Source: Gammaproteobacteria bacterium (GTDB taxonomy: Bacteria > Pseudomonadota > Gammaproteobacteria > Xanthomonadales > SZUA-36). Taken from it: DNA of 49,985 bases. Each line of letters begins with the position of its first letter. Position 1 is the first letter of the stretch. The position numbers were made by a program, and so were the translations under genes. The DNA lies in assembly GCA_030426265.1 (NCBI GenBank), contig JAUHYP010000022.1, positions 1-49,985 on the forward strand, written 5' to 3'. Of this stretch, positions 8,998 to 18,902 are shown piece by piece. Under the pieces are notes generated by a model. That model saw only the letters and a list, made by a program, of their open reading frames with translations, had not been told where the DNA came from and did no database searches.

Positions 8998-9902
8998 GCG
9001 GCCGGCCGCCGCGCCCGTCGCCGCTGGCGCAATGGCGCCAGCGTGACCAGCGCCAGGGCCGTCCAGATGCAGCTGAAGGCCACCGCGTGCCCTTGCGTGA
9101 AGGGCTCGCCCCAGACAAACACCGCCAGGCAGAAGGTCATGCTGGGCGCGATGTACTGGATGAACCCCAGGGTGGTGAGCGTCAGGCGCTGCGCCGCCGT
9201 GTTGAACCAGATCAGGGGCAGGATGGTGGCCAGGCCGGCCAGCATCAGCCAGGTGTCGAGACGGGCGTCGCCATGCAGGAAGGCCAGCGTGCCCTGGTGA
9301 TTGCTCCAGGCAATGAAGGCCAGGGCCGGGGCGAGCAGCAGCAGGTTCTCCCACAGCAGGCCCGTCATCGGGCCGACGTCCAGGCGCTTGCGCACCAGGC
9401 CGTAGCTGGCGAACGACAGGGCCAGCAGCAGCGAGATCCAGGGCGGCTGGCCCAGCCACACCGCCAGGTAGACCGTGCCGGCGGCGGCGATGGCGACGGC
9501 CAGTTTCTGCGCGCCGCTCATCCGCTCGCCCAGGAACAGGAATCCGAAGGCGACGTTCATCAGCGGGTTGATGAAATAGGCGAGGCTGGTGGCCAGCACC
9601 TGGTCGTTGACCACGGCCCAGACGAACAGCAGCCAGTTCACCCCGATCAGGCAGCTGCTCACGAACAGCCACGCCAGCTGGCGGCGGCTCAGGCGCAGTT
9701 TGCGCCACAGGGCGCGCCCGTCACGCAACAGCAGGAACAACAGGAGCACGGGGATGGCCCACACGATCCGGTGGGTGATGATCTCCCAGGCGCCCACGGC
9801 CGTGAGCAGCTTGAAGTAGATCGGCATCAGCCCCCAGGCGATGTAGGCGGCAAAAGCGGCCGCCAGGCCCGTGCGCCGGTTCTTGAGCTCGGTCTCGTTC
9901 AT
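8994..9902 (-). CDS. rarD: EamA-family transporter RarD
   Basis: Inner-membrane permease of the drug/metabolite transporter superfamily; the RarD group was named from chloramphenicol sensitivity in Pseudomonas, and its real substrates are unclear. The 302-residue protein has about ten hydrophobic helices. The N-terminus AAFAAYIAWGLMPIYFKLL is the family signature, and the C-terminal EamA half includes LGFIQYIAPSMTFCLAVFVW. It follows aspS but is separated from it by a strong hairpin, and it is coupled to the hydrolase downstream. Confidence 0.93.
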   Translation of the reverse strand: MNETELKNRRTGLAAAFAAYIAWGLMPIYFKLLTAVGAWEIITHRIVWAIPVLLLFLLLRDGRALWRKLRLSRRQLAWLFVSSCLIGVNWLLFVWAVVNDQVLATSLAYFINPLMNVAFGFLFLGERMSGAQKLAVAIAAAGTVYLAVWLGQPPWISLLLALSFASYGLVRKRLDVGPMTGLLWENLLLLAPALAFIAWSNHQGTLAFLHGDARLDTWLMLAGLATILPLIWFNTAAQRLTLTTLGFIQYIAPSMTFCLAVFVWGEPFTQGHAVAFSCIWTALALVTLAPLRQRRRARRPAA

Positions 9903-9925
9903 GCCCCCCCGAATTCCTGGTCCCC

Positions 9926-9959
9926 AAAATGGAGCGGGGCCGGCAGGCGCCGGCCCCGC
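9926..9959 (-). terminator. Rho-independent terminator after aspS
   Basis: An 11-bp GC-rich inverted repeat (9934-9944 with 9949-9959, 4-base loop). Read on the minus strand it is followed by CTCCATTTTGG, a short U-rich tail. It lies between the aspS stop (10011) and the rarD start (9902). Confidence 0.6.
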
Positions 9960-10010
9960 AAGCTTACTGGCAATCCCGGGGCGGCGCGATCCGTCCGCCC
10001 CCGGCCGGGC

Positions 10011-11774
10011 TCAGGCCTTCTCGCGCAGCGCGATACCCAGTTCCTGCAGCACCTCCGCCGGCACGCCGGAGGGCGCCTCGGTCATCACGCACTGGGCCGT
10101 GGTGGTCTTGGGGAAGGCGATGACGTCGCGGATGGAATCCTCGCCCGCCATGATGGCCGCCATCCGGTCCAGACCGAAGGCGATTCCCCCGTGCGGCGGG
10201 CAGCCGTAACGCAGGGCCTCGAGCAGGAAACCGAACTTGCCCTGGGCTTCTTCCGGGCTGATGCCGAGCAGGTCGAACACCGCCTGCTGCATTTCCTGGC
10301 GGTGAATACGGATAGAGCCGCCGCCGATCTCGGCCCCGTTGAGCACCAGGTCGTAGCCCCGCGACACCGAGCCGGCCGGGTCGTCACGCAGCGCCTGCGC
10401 ATCGTCCTCCGCCGGGGCGGTGAAAGGGTGGTGCATGGCGTAGAAGCGCGCCGTTTCCGCGTCCCACTCGAACATCGGGAACTCGGTCACCCACAGCGGC
10501 GCCCAATCGCGCTCGCGCAGGTCCAGGTCGCGGCCGATCTTCACCAGCAGGTGGCCCATGAAGGTGCTGGTCACGGCCCAGTCCCCGGCCCCGAAGAACA
10601 GCAGGTCGCCATCACTGGCGCCGGTCGAGTTGGCGATGCCTTCCCAGGCGGCCGCATCCAGGAACTTGGCGATCGGTGACTGGAGGCCCTCCAGTCCGGC
10701 GGCCGCGTCGTTGACCTTGATCCAGGCCAGGCCCTTCGCCCCGTAGCGGGCGACATACGCGGTGTACTCGTCGATCTGTTTGCGCGAAAGCTCCGCGCCA
10801 CCGGGCACGCGCAGGGCCGCCACGCGCTGGGCGGGGTCGGCGGCCGGACCGGCGAACACCTTGAACTCGACGTGCGCCACGTGCGCGTCCACGCTCGCCA
10901 GCTCCAGCGGCAGGCGCAGGTCCGGCTTGTCGGAGCCGTAGCGTTCCATGGCCTCGCGCCAGCTCAGGCGGGGAAATTCTTCGGGCAGCTGGACGTCCAG
11001 CACCTCGGCGAACACGGCGCGGGTCAGGTCCTCGGCCAGGGCCTGCACGTCGCGTTCCTCGACGAAGGACATCTCCAGGTCCAGCTGGGTGAACTCGGGC
11101 TGGCGGTCGGCGCGCAGGTCCTCGTCGCGGAAGCAGCGCGCGATCTGGTAGTAGCGGTCCATGCCGGCCATCATCAGCAGCTGTTTGAACAGCTGGGGCG
11201 ACTGCGGCAACGCGAAGAACTGCCCCGGGTGCGTGCGCGAAGGCACCAGGTAGTCCCGCGCGCCTTCCGGCGTGGCGCGGGTCAGGATGGGCGTCTCGAA
11301 CTCGGTGAAGCCGTGGGCGTCCAGGTGGCCGCGGATGGCCCGGTTGAGGGCCGCGCGCAGGCGCAGGTTCTTCTGCATGCGCGCACGGCGCAGGTCCAGG
11401 TAACGGTACTTCAGGCGGATTTCTTCCCCGTCCTCGTCGCTCATCAGCAGCGGCAGGGGCGCGGAGGCGTTGAGCAGTTCAACCTGGCCGGCAACGACCT
11501 CGATGCGACCCGTGGCCATGTCATCGTTCCACTGGCTTTCGGGACGCTGGCGGACCTGGCCGGTGATGCGCACGCAGAACTCGTTGCGCAGGCGTTCGGC
11601 GTCGGCGAAGGCCGCGCTGTCAGGCTCCACCACCACCTGGACGATGCCCGCGCGGTCACGCAGGCCGAGGAAGATCAGGCCGCCAAGGTCGCGGCGCCGG
11701 TCAACCCAGCCACACAGGGTGACCGTCTCGCCGGCCTGGTCGGTGGTGAGTTCACCACAAAGGTGGGTACGCAT
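10011..11774 (-). CDS. aspS: Aspartyl-tRNA synthetase
   Basis: Charges tRNA-Asp with aspartate. The 587-residue class II enzyme has the N-terminal OB-fold anticodon-binding domain (from MRTHLCGEL, with [24 protein letters not shown]), class II motif 2 ([23 protein letters not shown] split as [18 protein letters not shown]), a GAD insertion domain (about 290-420) and motif 3 ([15 protein letters not shown]) near the C-terminus. The long bacterial form with a GAD insert is what is expected. It is 46 bases downstream of the FmdB-like gene. Confidence 0.98.
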   Translation of the reverse strand: MRTHLCGELTTDQAGETVTLCGWVDRRRDLGGLIFLGLRDRAGIVQVVVEPDSAAFADAERLRNEFCVRITGQVRQRPESQWNDDMATGRIEVVAGQVELLNASAPLPLLMSDEDGEEIRLKYRYLDLRRARMQKNLRLRAALNRAIRGHLDAHGFTEFETPILTRATPEGARDYLVPSRTHPGQFFALPQSPQLFKQLLMMAGMDRYYQIARCFRDEDLRADRQPEFTQLDLEMSFVEERDVQALAEDLTRAVFAEVLDVQLPEEFPRLSWREAMERYGSDKPDLRLPLELASVDAHVAHVEFKVFAGPAADPAQRVAALRVPGGAELSRKQIDEYTAYVARYGAKGLAWIKVNDAAAGLEGLQSPIAKFLDAAAWEGIANSTGASDGDLLFFGAGDWAVTSTFMGHLLVKIGRDLDLRERDWAPLWVTEFPMFEWDAETARFYAMHHPFTAPAEDDAQALRDDPAGSVSRGYDLVLNGAEIGGGSIRIHRQEMQQAVFDLLGISPEEAQGKFGFLLEALRYGCPPHGGIAFGLDRMAAIMAGEDSIRDVIAFPKTTTAQCVMTEAPSGVPAEVLQELGIALREKA

Positions 11775-11820
11775 GTCGTTCTCCGGTGGGGTGCGCGCCG
11801 GCCCGGCCGGCGGCGGTCAT

Positions 11821-12177
11821 TCAGGCCGAGGCGCCGCCCGCGGCGGGCTTGCTCGGCGTGGAGGTGGATTGGGTTTCGCTCTTCGAGCCGCTGTCGCTGC
11901 TGCCGGTGCCCGCACCGGACGTGGCCTTGTCGCCATCGGACTTCGATGTCGGCTTCTTCTCGCCATCGCCACTGTCGGCGAGGTTGCGCTTGCCGTCCTT
12001 CTTGAAGTCGGTTTCGTACCAGCCTCCGCCCTTGAGGCGAAAGGCGGCGGCGGAGATCAGCCGCTTGAGTTCGGGGCGGCCACAGGCCGGACAATCCGTC
12101 AGCGGCGCATCGCTCATGCGCTGCAGCTTCTCGAGCTCGCCGCCGCAGGCCTGGCATCGGTATTCGTAAATCGGCAT
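11821..12177 (-). CDS. FmdB-family zinc-ribbon protein
   Basis: Small putative regulatory protein of 118 residues, taken from ATG 12177 because the family always begins MPIYEYRC. Two CxxC knuckles (CQAC near residue 9 and CPAC near 35) form the zinc ribbon, followed by FRLKGGGWYETDF, also typical. The last 50 residues are low complexity (Ser/Lys/Asp/Gly/Thr). Genes of this family commonly sit just before aspS in Gammaproteobacteria. The role is not established; it was first linked to formamidase control. Confidence 0.92.
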   Translation of the reverse strand: MPIYEYRCQACGGELEKLQRMSDAPLTDCPACGRPELKRLISAAAFRLKGGGWYETDFKKDGKRNLADSGDGEKKPTSKSDGDKATSGAGTGSSDSGSKSETQSTSTPSKPAAGGASA

Positions 12178-12210
12178 GGTGTTCGCTCCCGCGATCGGCG
12201 CAAGGCCGGA

Positions 12211-12216
12211 ATTATA
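12211..12216 (-). promoter_or_regulatory. Candidate -10 box for the fmdB-aspS unit
   Basis: A perfect TATAAT on the minus strand, 34 bases before the FmdB-like ATG, in the divergent gap with the M49 lipoprotein gene. The -35 region is not close to consensus. Confidence 0.5.
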
Positions 12217-12317
12217 ACGACGCGCGGGTACATGGGGTCTTCCACCGGGGTTTTCCATGGCATCATAGGTGTTTGTCCCCGAATGCGGGGCGCCTTGCAG
12301 CGCTCCATCCATATCCC

Positions 12318-14078
12318 ATGAAAAACCCATTGAAAATCCTGTCGAAACTGCTCGCATTGTCCTTTGTCACCGTGCTCACGCTTCAGGCCTGCGACCGGTC
12401 CGGAAACGAATCACCGGCTGAGGCCACCACGGCGGCGCCCGCCACCGAGGCCCAGGACCCGCCCGCCACGCTCGAGCCGGGTCTCGAACTGGGAGGCATC
12501 GAGGTCCTGCGCGGCGACGAGGCCACCGAACTGGTGGACCCGCGGCCGGAAATCTACACGCCCGTGGCGCTGACCGCCGATCTGTCGCACCTGGACGAGA
12601 ACCAGAAGCGCATGATCGGCCTGCTCATCGACGCCGCGGAAATCACCGATGGGCTGTTCTGGCGTCAGGTGTGGGGCGACAAGGAAGCGCTGCTGGAAAG
12701 CTTCGATGATCCGGCCGTGCGTCGCTTCGCCGAGATCAACTACGGCCCCTGGGATGCATTGGCCAACGACCAGTCCTTCTCCGAGGCCCACGGTCCCCGG
12801 CCGAAAGGCGCACGCTTCTATCCCGAGGATGTCAGCCGCGAGGAATTCGAGGCCTGGGAACAGGCCGGCAAGGACGGCCAGTATTCGCTGGTGCGCCGCG
12901 ACGACGCGGGCGAACTGGTGCTCGTGCCTTACAGCGAAGTGTTCGCCCCCGAGCTCGAACGCATTGCCGGCCTGCTGCGCGAGGCGGCCGACCTGGCGTC
13001 CGACCCGGGCTTCGCCAATTACCTGCGCCTGCGTGCAGACGCCCTGCTCAGCGACGATTATCAGGCCTCCGACATGGCCTGGATGGACATGAAGGACAAT
13101 CCCGTCGAGCTGGTCATCGGACCGATCGAGTCCTACCAGGACAAGCTGTTCGGCTACCGTGCGGCCTTCGAGACCTTCGTGCTGCTCAAGGACCTGGCCT
13201 GGAGCGAGCGCCTGGCGCGCTTCGCCCAGTACATGCCCGCGCTGCAGGAAGGCCTGCCGGTGGAGGACGCCTACAAGTCCGAGATGCCCGGTTCGGACGC
13301 GGACCTGAATGCCTACGACGTCCTCTACGTGGCCGGTGACGCCAACTTCGGCTCCAAGACCATCGCCATCAACCTGCCCAACGACGAGGAAGTCCAGCTC
13401 GCCAAGGGTACGCGCCGGCTGCAGCTCAAGAACGCCATGCTGGCCAAGTTCAACAAGATCCTGGTGCCCATCGCCGACGAACTGATCGCCGACGACCAGC
13501 GTGGCCACGTGACCTTCGATTCCTTCTTCGGCAACACCATGTTCCACGAAGTGGCGCACGGCCTGGGCATCAAGAACACCCTCGACGGCAGCGGCACGGT
13601 CCGCCAGGCCCTGAAGGAGCACGCTTCGGCCCTGGAAGAAGGCAAGGCGGACATCCTCGGCCTGTACATGGTCCAGCGCCTGCGCGACATGGGCGAGATC
13701 ACCGACGGCGAGCTGATGGACGACTACGTGACCTTTCTCGCCGGCATCTTCCGCTCCGTGCGTTTCGGCGCCTCCAGCGCCCACGGACGCGCCAACATGA
13801 TCCGCTTCAACTACTTCTCCGAGGCCGGCGCCTTCAGCCGCGACCCCGACACCGGCGCCTACCGCGTCGAACGCGAAGCCTTCGAAGCCGCGGTGGAGAG
13901 CCTCAGCCGACGCATCCTCACCCTGCAGGGTAACGGCGACTACGCCGCCGTGGCGGCCTTCGTGGACGAGTACGCCCAGGTGGGCCCGCAGCTGCAGTCC
14001 GACCTGGACCGGCTCGCGGAACGGGGCATCCCCGTGGACATCGTCTACGAACAGGGCAAGGCGCAACTGGGACTCTGA
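12318..14078 (+). CDS. Dipeptidyl-peptidase III-like (M49-type) zinc metallopeptidase lipoprotein
   Basis: A 586-residue protein from ATG 12318, chosen because it gives a clean lipoprotein signal (MKNPLKILSK, hydrophobic core, LQAC with Cys25 as the lipid anchor). A Thr/Ala/Pro-rich linker follows. The zinc site is visible as HEVAH at 410-414 and EEGKAD at 440-445, the pair expected for M49 metallopeptidases. Classical dipeptidyl peptidase III has a six-residue HExxxH; here the motif is five residues, as in the Caldithrix and plant Nudix-linked members. Predicted to cleave short peptides at the envelope. It ends four bases before proB. Confidence 0.8.
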   Translation: MKNPLKILSKLLALSFVTVLTLQACDRSGNESPAEATTAAPATEAQDPPATLEPGLELGGIEVLRGDEATELVDPRPEIYTPVALTADLSHLDENQKRMIGLLIDAAEITDGLFWRQVWGDKEALLESFDDPAVRRFAEINYGPWDALANDQSFSEAHGPRPKGARFYPEDVSREEFEAWEQAGKDGQYSLVRRDDAGELVLVPYSEVFAPELERIAGLLREAADLASDPGFANYLRLRADALLSDDYQASDMAWMDMKDNPVELVIGPIESYQDKLFGYRAAFETFVLLKDLAWSERLARFAQYMPALQEGLPVEDAYKSEMPGSDADLNAYDVLYVAGDANFGSKTIAINLPNDEEVQLAKGTRRLQLKNAMLAKFNKILVPIADELIADDQRGHVTFDSFFGNTMFHEVAHGLGIKNTLDGSGTVRQALKEHASALEEGKADILGLYMVQRLRDMGEITDGELMDDYVTFLAGIFRSVRFGASSAHGRANMIRFNYFSEAGAFSRDPDTGAYRVEREAFEAAVESLSRRILTLQGNGDYAAVAAFVDEYAQVGPQLQSDLDRLAERGIPVDIVYEQGKAQLGL

Positions 14079-14082
14079 GGCC

Positions 14083-15168
14083 ATGGGCAGTCCCCGCCGA
14101 CTGGTCGCCAAGGTGGGCAGCCAGGCCCTGTGCACCCCGGAGGGGGCGCTCGACCTGGCCGTGATCGCGGGACTGGCCGGCGAGGCCGCGGCCCTGCGCC
14201 AGGAAGGCTGGGACGTCCTGCTGGTCTCTTCAGGCGCCGTGGCGGCGGGGCGGGAAGTGGCCGCCCCCGCCGAGGAACGCATCGGCGACCCGGTCACCGC
14301 CCGCCAGGTGCTGGCGGCGGCCGGCCAGGTGCACCTCATGACCTGCTGGCAGGCGGCCTTCCGCGAACACGGCCTGCTGACCGCCCAGGTGCTGCTCAGC
14401 AAGGCCGACTTCCAGTCGCGCCAGCACTACCTGAACATGCGCGCCTGCCTGGAGGGCATTCTCGAGGCTGGCCTGGTTCCCGTGATCAACGAGAACGACG
14501 TGGTCTCCGTCACCGAGCTGATGTTCACGGACAACGACGAGCTGGCAGGCCTTCTGGCCGCCATGGTCGGCGCCGACCGTCTGGCGCTGCTGAGCGCCGT
14601 CGACGGGGTGATCGACCCCGGGTCCGGCACGGTCATCCCGCGCTGGGACGAAGCCGTGCATACCCCGGAATCGGTGGTGCGCAGCGGCACGTCCGCGCTG
14701 GGCCGCGGCGGCATGCACAGCAAGCTCTCGGTGGCGCGCAAGACCGCCAAACTGGGCACGGACACGGTCATCGCCGACGGGCGACGGCCCGGCGCGCTGG
14801 GCGACATCGCCCGGGCGGGAGACGCCGCGCCTGTCCCAGGCACGCATTTCCCGGCCAGTCCGCGGGCCACGCCGGCCAAGCGGTGGCTGGCGGGAATGGA
14901 CGGGCACGCCCGGGGTGTGGTCACGGTCAACGACGGGGCGCGGGACGCCCTGCTCGACCGCCACCGCCTCGCCAGCCTGCTGCCGGTCGGCATCGAACGG
15001 ATCGAAGGCGACTTCGAACGGGGAGACGTGATCCAGGTCCGGGACCGTTCGGGCCGGCTGCTGGGCTGCGGCCGGGCGAGCTATGATGAACGCGAAGCCC
15101 GCGAAGCGCTGGGCCGCAGGGAACAGAAGCCACTGATCCACTATGACTATCTCTACCTCGTCGATTGA
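14083..15168 (+). CDS. proB: Glutamate 5-kinase
   Basis: First step of proline synthesis: ATP-dependent phosphorylation of glutamate. The 361 residues have an amino-acid-kinase domain (about 1-255; LVAKVGSQAL, LLVSSGAVAAGR, PVINENDVVSV, FTDNDELAGLLAAMVGAD, GRGGMHSKLSVAR) and a C-terminal PUA domain (about 275-361; GVVTVNDGARDALL). It begins 4 bases after the M49 gene and its 3' end overlaps proA by 26 bases, so proB and proA are coupled. Feedback inhibition by proline, known for the family, cannot be judged here. Confidence 0.97.
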   Translation: MGSPRRLVAKVGSQALCTPEGALDLAVIAGLAGEAAALRQEGWDVLLVSSGAVAAGREVAAPAEERIGDPVTARQVLAAAGQVHLMTCWQAAFREHGLLTAQVLLSKADFQSRQHYLNMRACLEGILEAGLVPVINENDVVSVTELMFTDNDELAGLLAAMVGADRLALLSAVDGVIDPGSGTVIPRWDEAVHTPESVVRSGTSALGRGGMHSKLSVARKTAKLGTDTVIADGRRPGALGDIARAGDAAPVPGTHFPASPRATPAKRWLAGMDGHARGVVTVNDGARDALLDRHRLASLLPVGIERIEGDFERGDVIQVRDRSGRLLGCGRASYDEREAREALGRREQKPLIHYDYLYLVD

Positions 15169-16447
15169 GGCGGCGGACGCCGCCGCGAACCTCCACGCCC
15201 AGCTCGAAGCCGGCCTGAACGGCGCCCGCGACGCCGCCGCGTCCCTGGCGCGACTGGGGCCGGACGACACGGCACGGGTGCTGGAACGCCTCGCCGACCG
15301 CGCCGTCGCCGCCGGGGAACGCCTCCTCGCCGCCAACCGCCGCGACCTCGCGCGCATGGACCCGGCCGACCCGAAATACGACCGCCTGCTCCTGAACCCC
15401 GAGCGCCTCGAGGCCATCGCCGCGGACCTGCGCGCCGTGGCCCGATTACCGGCGCCGCAGGGCGAAGTACTGGAGCAGCGCACGCTCCCCAACGGACTGC
15501 GGCTGGAGAAGCGACGCGTTCCCGTCGGCGTGATCGCCGTGATCTACGAATCCCGGCCCAATGTCACCTTCGACGTCTTCGCCCTGTGCTTCCGCAGCGG
15601 CAACGCCTGCGTGCTCAAGGGAAGCTCCGACGCCGCCGACAGCAATGCCGCGATCATCGAGGTCATCCACGAGGTGCTGGCCGAAGCCGGTATCGACCCG
15701 AACGCCGCCTGGCTGGCGCCGCCCACCCGCGACGCCCTGGCCCCCATTCTCACGGCGGTGGAGCACATCGACCTCGCCATCCCGCGTGGCTCGAGGGGCT
15801 TGATCGATTATGTGCGCGAGCATGCCCGCATCCCCGTGATCGAGACGGGCGCGGGCATCGTGCACACCTACGTCGATGCCAGCGCCGATCTCGACCGCGC
15901 GGCATCCATCGTCACCAACGCCAAGGCGCGCCGCGTCAGCGTCTGCAACGCCCTGGACACCCTGCTGCTGCACCATGACCTGCTGCCGGCGCTGCCCGGT
16001 CTGCTGGCGGAGCTCGGTGAGCGATTCGGCGCGGAGGTCTACGCCGACCGGGCGGCCTTCGACGTGCTGGAGGGACACTATGCGGGCCCGCTGCACCACG
16101 CCGGGCCGGCGCACTACGGCCAGGAATTCCTCTCCATGCGCCTGTCGGTCAAGACCGTGGAGGGCCTGGACGAGGCGCTGGCGCACATCCGCCACCACTC
16201 CTCACGCCATTCCGAGGCGGTCGTGGCCGAATCACCGGAAGTGATCGAACGGTTCCTGAACGAGGTCGACGCGGCTGCTGTCTATGCCAACGCCTCCACC
16301 GCCTTCACGGACGGGGCGCAGTTCGGCATGGGCGCCGAGATCGGTATCAGCACGCAGAAGTTGCACGCCCGCGGGCCCATGGCCCTGCCGGAGCTGACGA
16401 GCTACAAGTGGGTGGTCCGCGGCGACGGACAGGTGCGGGAGGGCTGA
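15143..16447 (+). CDS. proA: Glutamate-5-semialdehyde dehydrogenase (gamma-glutamyl phosphate reductase)
   Basis: Second step of proline synthesis, NADPH-dependent reduction of gamma-glutamyl phosphate. The 434-residue aldehyde-dehydrogenase-fold protein shows [42 protein letters not shown] and the active-site Cys in [13 protein letters not shown]. The N-terminus used here ([20 protein letters not shown]) starts inside proB. The gene ends 6 bases before the convergent PLP-enzyme gene. Confidence 0.97.
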   Translation: MTISTSSIEAADAAANLHAQLEAGLNGARDAAASLARLGPDDTARVLERLADRAVAAGERLLAANRRDLARMDPADPKYDRLLLNPERLEAIAADLRAVARLPAPQGEVLEQRTLPNGLRLEKRRVPVGVIAVIYESRPNVTFDVFALCFRSGNACVLKGSSDAADSNAAIIEVIHEVLAEAGIDPNAAWLAPPTRDALAPILTAVEHIDLAIPRGSRGLIDYVREHARIPVIETGAGIVHTYVDASADLDRAASIVTNAKARRVSVCNALDTLLLHHDLLPALPGLLAELGERFGAEVYADRAAFDVLEGHYAGPLHHAGPAHYGQEFLSMRLSVKTVEGLDEALAHIRHHSSRHSEAVVAESPEVIERFLNEVDAAAVYANASTAFTDGAQFGMGAEIGISTQKLHARGPMALPELTSYKWVVRGDGQVREG

Positions 16448-16453
16448 ACCCCT

Positions 16454-17569
16454 TCAGTCCGGCGCGACGGCCGAACGCAGGGCCTGGTCCAGGTCGGCTT
16501 GCAGGTCGGCTACCGCTTCGATGCCCACGCTCAACCGGACCAGTCCCGGCGGGACGTGCTCCTGGCCGCCGTAGACAGCCCTTCGCTCCCAGGAACTCTC
16601 CACCGAACCCAGGCTGGTGGCGTGCCGCACCAGGTGCGTGGCCCGGCAGGCCACCTCCGCGGCCGCCGCGCCTCCGTTCACCTCGATGGCGATGATGGCG
16701 CCGAAGGCCGGGAACTGCGCCTTCGCCAGCGCGTGCTGGGGGTGGGACTCCAGTCCCGGGTAACGCACGACCGCCACTGCCGGGTGGCCCTCGAGGAACC
16801 GGGCCAGGTGCAGGGCGTTGGCCTGGGCGCGTTCCATCCGCACCGCGAGCGTGCGCACGCCCCGGGCGGCCAGGAAGGACTCCAGTGTGCCCGGCACCGT
16901 GCCCTGCAGGGTTCGCGAGCGGACCAGCGCCTCGTGCCGCGCCGGGTCGACCGATACGACCAGGCCGCACAGGAGGTCCGAGTGCCCGCCCAGGTACTTG
17001 GTGGCCGAGTGCACGGAAAAGTCGGCGCCGAGCGCCAGCGGCCGCTGGTTCAGCGGCGTGGCGAAGGTGTTGTCGACGGCCAGGACGGCCCCCGGCTTGC
17101 GGGGCGCGGCCGCGAGCGCGGCCAGGTCGGCGAGAATCAGCTGCGGATTGGAGGGCGTTTCCACCCAGGCGAGGTCCGCGGTCTCCAGCGCGGCGATCCA
17201 GGCGTCCGTGTGGTCCGTCGGCAGCCGGCTCACGGACCAGCGCCCTTTCTTTTCGCCCTCGGCCGCCAGGGAAGCGACACCCTGGTAACAATCCGCGGGC
17301 AGCACGACTTCGCCGCCGGAAGGGACCTGGTCGAACACCGCGGCCACGGCGGCCATGCCCGAGGCGAAGGACACCGCGGTTCCGCCCTCCAGCCCGCCCA
17401 CGACCTCTTCCAGCGCCGTCCAGGACTCGGCGCCATGTTCACGCGCGTAGACCTTGCCGGCCCCCAGCAGGTAGTTCGAGGCCGGGGACATCGGCCGGTT
17501 CAGCGGCTGTCCCGGTGATTCGGGCCGGCCGGCCGAGACCAGCAGGGATTCGGGCGCGAGCGATTTCAC
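16454..17569 (-). CDS. Trans-sulfuration family PLP enzyme (cystathionine gamma-synthase/lyase-like)
   Basis: A 371-residue Cys/Met-metabolism PLP enzyme. The cofactor lysine is Lys191 in [14 protein letters not shown] and the pyridine-nitrogen Asp is Asp166 in [18 protein letters not shown] (68-76) is the phosphate-binding loop. The usual YSRxGNPT block is altered to [15 protein letters not shown] (40-54): the Tyr and Arg are kept but Gly-Asn-Pro is not. Reaction class is therefore secure (gamma- or beta-replacement/elimination on sulfur amino acids) but the exact substrate is not. A TAGAAT box lies 45 bases upstream, inside the end of the ATP-grasp gene. Confidence 0.85.
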   Translation of the reverse strand: MKSLAPESLLVSAGRPESPGQPLNRPMSPASNYLLGAGKVYAREHGAESWTALEEVVGGLEGGTAVSFASGMAAVAAVFDQVPSGGEVVLPADCYQGVASLAAEGEKKGRWSVSRLPTDHTDAWIAALETADLAWVETPSNPQLILADLAALAAAPRKPGAVLAVDNTFATPLNQRPLALGADFSVHSATKYLGGHSDLLCGLVVSVDPARHEALVRSRTLQGTVPGTLESFLAARGVRTLAVRMERAQANALHLARFLEGHPAVAVVRYPGLESHPQHALAKAQFPAFGAIIAIEVNGGAAAAEVACRATHLVRHATSLGSVESSWERRAVYGGQEHVPPGLVRLSVGIEAVADLQADLDQALRSAVAPD

Positions 17570-17614
17570 GGGCGTGCGGACTCCGGGGACGGGCGCGTCA
17601 GCTACGGGCTCGTC

Positions 17615-17620
17615 ATTCTA
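17615..17620 (-). promoter_or_regulatory. Candidate -10 box (GCTAGAAT) before the PLP enzyme
   Basis: TAGAAT on the minus strand, in the context GCTAGAAT, overlapping the TAG stop of the upstream ATP-grasp gene and 46 bases from the PLP-enzyme ATG. The same 8-mer precedes the EVE-domain gene at 45873-45880. Confidence 0.4.
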
Positions 17621-18538
17621 GCCCGATCGGGCCAGCCATCGCTCCAGCGATCGCGCGAAGGCGCGCGGCGCGCCGGGGTCGGTGCGGAAGTAGAGTGAGG
17701 GTTCGACCAGCTCGAGTTCGACCAGCTCGAAGCCGCCGCCCGGCCGGTTCAGCAGGTCCACGCGGGCGTACAGCGGCGTTTCCCCGAGCGCTGCCAGGAC
17801 CCGGTCCCCTGCGCTCTGCAGGTCCTCATCGGCCTGCAACGGCTCGATCAGCGCGCCACGCTCTTCCTGGCTGCGGAACTCACCGGGGGCCGGACGTTTG
17901 CGGATGGCGTGGCTGCAGGCGCCATCGAAGTAGAACAGGGAGAGCTCCCCATCCCGGACGACGTTTTCGCGAAAGGGCTGGACCATGCAGGGCTCGCCGG
18001 CGAGGTCCATCAGCAGCCGCTCGAACGCCGCGCGCCCGACACGCGGCATGACCTGGACGACGCCGTCTCCATTGGCGCCGAACTGGGGCTTGACCACGGC
18101 GCCCGCCTCGCCGCAGTCATCGATGGCGGCCCGCAAGCTCAGTGCGTCCGGCGCTTCCAGCCAGTGCGTCGGCACCACCGGGACCCCGCGCATCTCGAGA
18201 TCGCGAAGGTAGGTCTTGCGCAGGTTCCAGCGCAACAACGACAGGGGATTGGCCAGGCGCGTCGATTCCGCGATGCCTTCCAGGACCTCCAGGAAGGCGG
18301 ACACGTCGTGCCACCAGTCCCAGGTGGAGCGGACGATCACGAGGTCGAACGCGCTCCAGTCCATGGCGTTCGCGCGCCAGGGAACCGTCGTCACGCTCCA
18401 GCCCTGGTCGGCCAGCGCGGGAATGGCCAGCTCGTCATCGATGACGAACTGCCCGCGGTGCTCCAGGGTCAGGAAACAGCAGTGTCGTCCCGGGGATCCG
18501 GGCCCTTCGCTGTCGACGTGCCGTGGGTGTTCCTCCAT
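17618..18538 (-). CDS. ATP-grasp domain protein, DcsG-like
   Basis: 306 residues from ATG 18538; ten codons further upstream another Met is possible. The N-terminal part contains [17 protein letters not shown], a segment characteristic of the ATP-grasp proteins related to DcsG of the D-cycloserine pathway. The ATP-grasp core follows with [15 protein letters not shown] (ATP-binding lysine), [25 protein letters not shown] and the metal-binding end [28 protein letters not shown]. Such enzymes join a carboxylate to an amine via an acyl phosphate. It lies upstream of the PLP enzyme on the same strand, which may supply or use its substrate; that link is inferred. Confidence 0.8.
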   Translation of the reverse strand: MEEHPRHVDSEGPGSPGRHCCFLTLEHRGQFVIDDELAIPALADQGWSVTTVPWRANAMDWSAFDLVIVRSTWDWWHDVSAFLEVLEGIAESTRLANPLSLLRWNLRKTYLRDLEMRGVPVVPTHWLEAPDALSLRAAIDDCGEAGAVVKPQFGANGDGVVQVMPRVGRAAFERLLMDLAGEPCMVQPFRENVVRDGELSLFYFDGACSHAIRKRPAPGEFRSQEERGALIEPLQADEDLQSAGDRVLAALGETPLYARVDLLNRPGGGFELVELELVEPSLYFRTDPGAPRAFARSLERWLARSG

Positions 18539-18644
18539 GAGCGGACCAGCAAGGGACGCGCGCGTCACGCGCGGGTGGACCAGTGTGTCATGCCCCCACA
18601 GGCCGGGCCATCGCCCCGTCGCCTGCAGGCAACGCCCGGGCGCC

Positions 18645-18650
18645 TAGACT
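18645..18650 (+). promoter_or_regulatory. Candidate -10 element of dodecin (GCCTAGACTG context)
   Basis: TAGACT within GCCTAGACTG (18642-18651), 32 bases before the dodecin ATG. The same 10-mer lies before the phasin gene on the other strand. A C just before the TA, as in sigma-S-type -10 elements (CTAYACT), fits a stress gene. No clear -35. Confidence 0.4.
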
Positions 18651-18682
18651 GGTAAGACACCCCATCAACAAAGGAGGCTCTC

Positions 18683-18886
18683 ATGTCCGTCGCCAAGATC
18701 ACCGAGATTTCCGCGAGTTCCCCGAACAGCTTCGAGGACGCCATTCGCCAGGGCGTGGCCCGCGCGGCCGAGTCCATTCACGGCATGCAATCCGCCTGGG
18801 TCGCGGAGCAGAAAGTCGTCATCTCCGGCGGCTCGGTCACGGAGTGGCGCGTCCACCTCAAGATCACCTTCGTGCTCGACGAGTAG
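18683..18886 (+). CDS. Dodecin family flavin-binding protein
   Basis: A 67-residue protein that assembles into a hollow dodecamer storing flavins (riboflavin/FMN). The sequence matches family features throughout: MSVAKITEISASSPNSFEDAI start, GVARAAESIHGMQSAWV with Trp39 as the flavin-stacking aromatic, and the strand WRVHLKITFVLDE at the end. A strong ribosome site (AAAGGAGG) lies 7 bases before the ATG. It faces the small lipoprotein gene, with a terminator hairpin between. Confidence 0.95.
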   Translation: MSVAKITEISASSPNSFEDAIRQGVARAAESIHGMQSAWVAEQKVVISGGSVTEWRVHLKITFVLDE

Positions 18887-18902
18887 CCCTGGCCATGAAA
18901 TG

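Noticed and set aside
8998-9708. Extension of the alpha/beta hydrolase frame upstream across rarD
   Set aside because: The additional residues are the antisense of the RarD gene in another register; the GTG at 8997 with GTGA coupling gives the natural start.
12411-14402. A 663-residue open frame opposite the M49 gene
   Set aside because: It is antisense to M49/proB, with His/Gly/Val/Gln-rich composition and no motif, while the plus-strand product has a signal peptide and zinc site.
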